Shown here piece after piece: positions 60,802 to 64,000 of a DNA stretch of 64,000 bases. Source of the stretch: Kribbella solani. Its GTDB lineage: Bacteria > Actinomycetota > Actinomycetes > Propionibacteriales > Kribbellaceae. Numbering within the stretch: position 1 is the first letter of the stretch; every line of letters begins with the position of its first letter. The DNA lies in NCBI RefSeq assembly GCF_014205295.1, contig NZ_JACHNF010000001.1, forward strand, positions 2,976,001 to 3,040,000, read 5' to 3'. Below the pieces are notes generated by a model that worked only from the letters and a program-made list of their open reading frames with translations, did not search any database and was not told where the DNA came from. The position numbers and the translations under genes were made by a program.

Positions 60802-61737
60802 CTACGCCGGCACGGTGAGTACTGGGCCGATTCCGGTCGCGTCGACCGACCAGTCCCACAATCGGCGCGCCAGTTCCGGGTCCTGCGCGGTCCGCGTCGG
60901 CAGCACGATTTTTGGTATACCACGGTATTCGAGGAAGCTCGGCCCGACGAACGAACCAGGCCGCAGATCCGCGTACGTCGCCGCGTACAGGCTCGGCCAT
61001 GCACCGGCCGCGGCGGACTGCGCGATCAGCCGGCTCGCCGTACCCCAGACCCGTGCTTGCAAAGGCCGTCCGGCCAGCTCCGGACCGGCAGCCTGCAGAT
61101 GCGTCGAGGCGTACCCGGGATGCGCGCCGACACTCATCAGATCAGCACCGGCCGCACGCGCCCGCCGATCGAGTTCCAGCATGAAGAGCAGGTTGGCGAG
61201 CTTCGACTTCCCGTACGCCTCCCACTTCCGGTAGCTGTCCGCCGGCCGCCGCAGATCTTCCTGGCCGATCCCGGTCACCGTCCGGTGCATGAACGAGCTA
61301 ACCGTCACCACCCGGCTGCCCGGCGTACGGAGCAGCAACGGCAGCAGTCGACCGGTCAGCGCGAAGTGCCCGAGGTGGTTCGTACCTAGCTGCAACTCGA
61401 ACCCGTCGATGGTCTGCCGGTACGGCGGCGCCATCACCCCGGCGTTGTTGATCAGTAGGTCCAGCCGGTCATCAGCCGTCGCCACTTCGTCGGCCGCTCG
61501 CGCAACACTGGCCAGATCGGCCAGGTCCAGCTCCAGTACAACTGGTTCCTTGCCGGACTTCGCGGTGAGCGTCCGGGCCGCGTCAGCTGCCTTCACCGGG
61601 TTGCGCGCGGCAATCACCACATCCGCGCGGTGCCTGAGCAGCTCCAGCGCGGTCTCGTACCCGAGGCCGCTGGTCGCGCCAGTCACCAGCGCCCGTCGAC
61701 CGGTCAGGTCCGGGATGTCTGCCGTACTCCAGGTCAT
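60802..61737 (-). CDS. Short-chain dehydrogenase/reductase
   Basis: A 311-residue SDR of the retinol-dehydrogenase-like type. Cofactor loop TGATSGLG (19-26), NNAG, catalytic Ser in VVTVSSFMH, and YGKSK. It reduces or oxidises an unknown carbonyl/alcohol with NADP(H). No ribosome site is visible before the ATG, and the start codon sits inside a 15-bp hairpin that also ends the upstream peptidase message. Confidence 0.9.
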   Translation of the reverse strand: MTWSTADIPDLTGRRALVTGATSGLGYETALELLRHRADVVIAARNPVKAADAARTLTAKSGKEPVVLELDLADLASVARAADEVATADDRLDLLINNAGVMAPPYRQTIDGFELQLGTNHLGHFALTGRLLPLLLRTPGSRVVTVSSFMHRTVTGIGQEDLRRPADSYRKWEAYGKSKLANLLFMLELDRRARAAGADLMSVGAHPGYASTHLQAAGPELAGRPLQARVWGTASRLIAQSAAAGAWPSLYAATYADLRPGSFVGPSFLEYRGIPKIVLPTRTAQDPELARRLWDWSVDATGIGPVLTVPA

Positions 61738-61769
61738 GCGCCCACAGTAGCCGCGGGCGCATGACCTGG
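61729..61769 (-). terminator. 15-bp perfect hairpin covering the SDR start codon
   Basis: CCAGGTCATGCGCCC (61729-61743) is exactly complementary to 61755-61769, with an 11-base loop. It lies 4 bases past the metallopeptidase stop on the minus strand and its second arm holds the SDR ATG (61737-61735). It may end the peptidase transcript, or mask the SDR start in a read-through message. Confidence 0.65.
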
Positions 61770-61773
61770 GGTG

Positions 61774-63252
61774 TCACTTGAGGATCTTGCGGTCCTGGAA
61801 AGCCTTGGTGACCTGAGCGGCCGCCGCCTTCCCGTACAGCAACCGCGCCGCCTGGACGGTGTCCTGCGCCGCAGCGGCGAACGACGTGTCGGGGTCGTAG
61901 AAGAAGGTCGCCTCGAGGATCACCTTGTTCGCCTTCGCCCGGCCGAGTGCCTGGTGGATGTCCCACAGCGCGTTCGACCAGATCTCACCGTCGTCGTGCA
62001 CCTCACCGTCGATGTCGTCGGTGGTCTTGCCGGTGTCCGTACGCCGCAGGCAGTGCGGCTCGTCGGTCGTGTACGAGGTGGCGTCCCAGTCCATCACACA
62101 CGGCAGGTTGAACCCCTTGCTGACCGGAACAGACATGGTCACGGCCCAGTAGTCGCCGAAGCCCTCGCCGATGGCACCCGCCTGCTCCGACTCGCCGAAG
62201 CCGGGTACGACATCGTCCTGGATCGCGTGCCCGTACTCGTGCCAGATCACCTCGGCGTCCTCGGCATCGTCGACGCCACCTTCGCCGTACGTGATCATGT
62301 CGGTCGACGGGTCGTAGAACGAGTTGTCACCGGAGTACGTGTCGACGGAGATGTCCTGCGACTCGTTGTTCACATCCTTGAAGCCCAGTTGCTGGATGTA
62401 CTCCTGCGTCTGGTTGATGTGGTAGTACGACATGACCTGCTCGAACTTGTCGTTCGCGCGCTGGTACACGAAGGTGTTGGTCTTGCTCTGCGCCAGACCG
62501 CCCTTGGCTTCCTTGATGTTGACGAAGCTGCCGTTGAGCTTGCCGGAGCCGTCCAGGTTGCGCAGGATCACGTTCTTCTGCGCCAGGAACAGCGCGTCCT
62601 GGTTCTTGTCGTTCTGATCGGTCAGCTTCTCGTTCTGCTCACTGACCACCGGATTCGGGTCGAACACCGAACCACGCCCGTCGATGTTGTCGCTGATCAC
62701 CTTCGACTCGACGACGCTGCCGGACTTCGCATCCACCAGCGACCGGGTGACCCCTTCGGTCGAACGGCTCGTGACGTTCCAGACCACGCGCGCGTTCGGC
62801 CCGCCGATCACCGCGAGCTGCGCGGCACCGCTGGTCGCGGCCGGCTGCTTCGCGAAGCGCTTTTCCGGACCGGCGTTCCGGGCCCGATCGGCCCGCTCGG
62901 CCTGCGCCGTCACCGCCGCGTTCGCGGTCTGGGTCGCCGACGCCGGCGCCACCGTCGTACTCACATCGAGGTTCGCCGGTACGGCGTCGCGACCGTCCGC
63001 GACCTGCACCACGCCGTCTTTCGCGACATGCTTCGCGTAGTACCCGCCGACCACCGGCAGACCCTTGAAGGTCTGTTGATACCAGAAATGCTTGCCGAGC
63101 AACGACGTCTTGGTCCTGACCAGCTTCAGCCCGTTCGGGTCGGCCTTCGCTGCCTCCGGCGCGGCCCCCGCGACGCTGGTGAACGACAACCCGACCGAGA
63201 CACTGGCCAACCCAGCGGTGGCGGCCACCAGCGCCTTGCGGCGTTTGGACAT
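61774..63252 (-). CDS. Secreted M36/M4-like zinc metallopeptidase
   Basis: A 492-residue secreted protease. An N-terminal signal (KALVAATAGLASVSVGLSFTSVAGA, cut near 30) precedes an FTP-type propeptide region (LLGKHFWYQQTFKGLPVVGGYYAKHV). The catalytic motif HEYGH (338-342) and GEGFGDYW with E363 give a gluzincin zinc site as in fungalysin/thermolysin-like enzymes. A strong GGAGGGGAAACGT precedes the ATG. Divergent from the winged-helix gene at 63461. Confidence 0.9.
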   Translation of the reverse strand: MSKRRKALVAATAGLASVSVGLSFTSVAGAAPEAAKADPNGLKLVRTKTSLLGKHFWYQQTFKGLPVVGGYYAKHVAKDGVVQVADGRDAVPANLDVSTTVAPASATQTANAAVTAQAERADRARNAGPEKRFAKQPAATSGAAQLAVIGGPNARVVWNVTSRSTEGVTRSLVDAKSGSVVESKVISDNIDGRGSVFDPNPVVSEQNEKLTDQNDKNQDALFLAQKNVILRNLDGSGKLNGSFVNIKEAKGGLAQSKTNTFVYQRANDKFEQVMSYYHINQTQEYIQQLGFKDVNNESQDISVDTYSGDNSFYDPSTDMITYGEGGVDDAEDAEVIWHEYGHAIQDDVVPGFGESEQAGAIGEGFGDYWAVTMSVPVSKGFNLPCVMDWDATSYTTDEPHCLRRTDTGKTTDDIDGEVHDDGEIWSNALWDIHQALGRAKANKVILEATFFYDPDTSFAAAAQDTVQAARLLYGKAAAAQVTKAFQDRKILK

Positions 63253-63394
63253 ACGTTTCCCCTCCCACGCTCATGTTCCGTGACGCTCTCACTACGATCC
63301 GTCGAACCCTAAGTCCGCGCGGCACCCAGTGGGAAGCGGTTCCAGGCGTGAATCCCGGCCCGCAAGGGAAAACCTGTCCTCCTCTGGATTCAGA

Positions 63395-63417
63395 TAGCGG
63401 TCAAAACCTGACCGCTA
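63395..63417. promoter_or_regulatory. Inverted repeat in divergent promoter region
   Basis: TAGCGGTCA-AAACC-TGACCGCTA is a perfect 9-bp inverted repeat between the divergent metallopeptidase and winged-helix genes, 43 bases before the latter's ATG. A regulator site is likely; the binder is unknown. Confidence 0.55.
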
Positions 63418-63460
63418 CCCCGTCTTATCGTCAACTCCGCACCCAGGAGAGGATCAAGCC

Positions 63461-64000
63461 ATGCAAAAGCTGAGCTCGCAGGCACTGAACCGTGCCACCC
63501 TCGACCGCCAATGGCTCCTCCACCGCCAGGACGCCACCGCCCTGGAAGCGATCGAACACCTCGTCGGCCTGCAAGCTCAGGCACCACAAGCGCCGTACGT
63601 CGGACTCTGGACCCGCCTCGCCGACTTCCGGCCCGAGGAACTGTCCAACCTGCTCGAATCCCGCCAGGCCGTCCGCGGTTCGATGATGCGGGCAACCATC
63701 CATCTCGCGTCGAGCCGCGACTTCCTCGCCTTCCGCCCGCTGATCCAGCCCCGCCTCGAACGCGAGGTGTACCAGAACATCACCTACGGCCGTCACCGCC
63801 TGGAAGGCCTGGACATGGACGCCGTCCTGGCCGCCGGCATCGCCCGCATGACCGAGTCCCCCGCCACCGGCGCCCAACTCCGCACCCACCTGGCCACCCT
63901 CTGGCCCGACCGCGACCCCGCCGCCCTGGCCCACGCCGTCCGCTGCCTACTCCCCACCATCCAAGTCCCACCCCGAGGCCTCTGGAACCGCACCGGCCAA
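63461..64000 (+). CDS. Winged-helix DNA-binding protein, AlkZ/YcaQ-like (partial)
   Basis: The first 180 residues of a protein cut by the window edge, beginning MQKLSSQALNRATLDRQWLL. The segment EHLVGLQAQAPQAPYVGLWTRL holds the QxQ motif of the HTH_42 family (DUF1006; AlkZ and YcaQ glycosylases that repair alkylated or crosslinked DNA). MMRATIHLASSRDFLAFRPLIQP also fits. Many actinobacterial copies are annotated only as winged-helix proteins, so glycosylase activity is not proven. AGGAGAGGA stands 7 bases before the ATG. Confidence 0.85.
   Translation, partial: MQKLSSQALNRATLDRQWLLHRQDATALEAIEHLVGLQAQAPQAPYVGLWTRLADFRPEELSNLLESRQAVRGSMMRATIHLASSRDFLAFRPLIQPRLEREVYQNITYGRHRLEGLDMDAVLAAGIARMTESPATGAQLRTHLATLWPDRDPAALAHAVRCLLPTIQVPPRGLWNRTGQ

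Overview
The window is high-GC actinobacterial DNA. The gene order fasR-fabD-fabH-acpP-fabF-accD followed by a DUF3145 gene, and aceE beside DUF3052 and a peroxiredoxin, is typical of Actinomycetota. Codon use, leaderless and GTG starts, and many 4-base GTGA/ATGA overlaps fit the Propionibacteriales. A Kribbella-like genome is my best guess (inference). I see no insertion sequence, phage, CRISPR array or rRNA. There is one tRNA (Val, TAC).

Layout. 1-7 kb is sugar metabolism: a Nif3-like gene cut by the left edge, a GH13 alpha-glucosidase divergent from a ROK-type repressor, and nagZ divergent from a ROK sugar kinase. A 486-base gene-free block rich in stem-loops follows. 7.5-20 kb is one minus-strand reading frame of 4188 codons: a PKS/NRPS-like megaprotein in which several catalytic domains look dead or partial and about 40% of the length is low-complexity sequence. 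20-24.6 kb holds a MarR regulator, tRNA-Val, an ABC exporter divergent from a TetR regulator, a peroxiredoxin and DUF3052. aceE (24.8-27.6 kb) ends at a strong terminator.

27.7-44.1 kb looks like one catabolic locus under an IclR regulator. A seven-gene, tightly overlapping plus-strand operon (Gfo/Idh/MocA oxidoreductase, creatininase-family hydrolase, three amidohydrolase-like proteins, an enolase-superfamily enzyme, a DapA-family lyase/aldolase) faces a minus-strand pair (HisD-like dehydrogenase, unknown barrel/sandwich protein). A complete Opp/Dpp-type ABC importer follows. Together they read as import and stepwise breakdown of a small cyclic or acylated compound whose identity I cannot tell.

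44-48 kb carries a small membrane protein, a pirin, a PHP-domain protein and the PucR-type regulator FasR. 48-54 kb is the fatty acid synthase operon, with a FabD that carries an unusual C-terminal biotinyl-like domain without its lysine. 54.5-57.5 kb is a MoxR / DUF58 / VWA operon. The right end has a pseudokinase-like membrane protein, an aldo/keto reductase with internal minisatellites, a Tat-exported lactonase-like protein, a short-chain dehydrogenase, an M36/M4-like secreted metallopeptidase, and a winged-helix (AlkZ/YcaQ-like) protein cut by the right edge.

The two places most likely to hold undescribed biology are the degenerate megasynthase (7481-20047) and the IclR-linked catabolic locus (27.7-44.1 kb). 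Long perfect hairpins and short tandem repeats between genes recur through the window.
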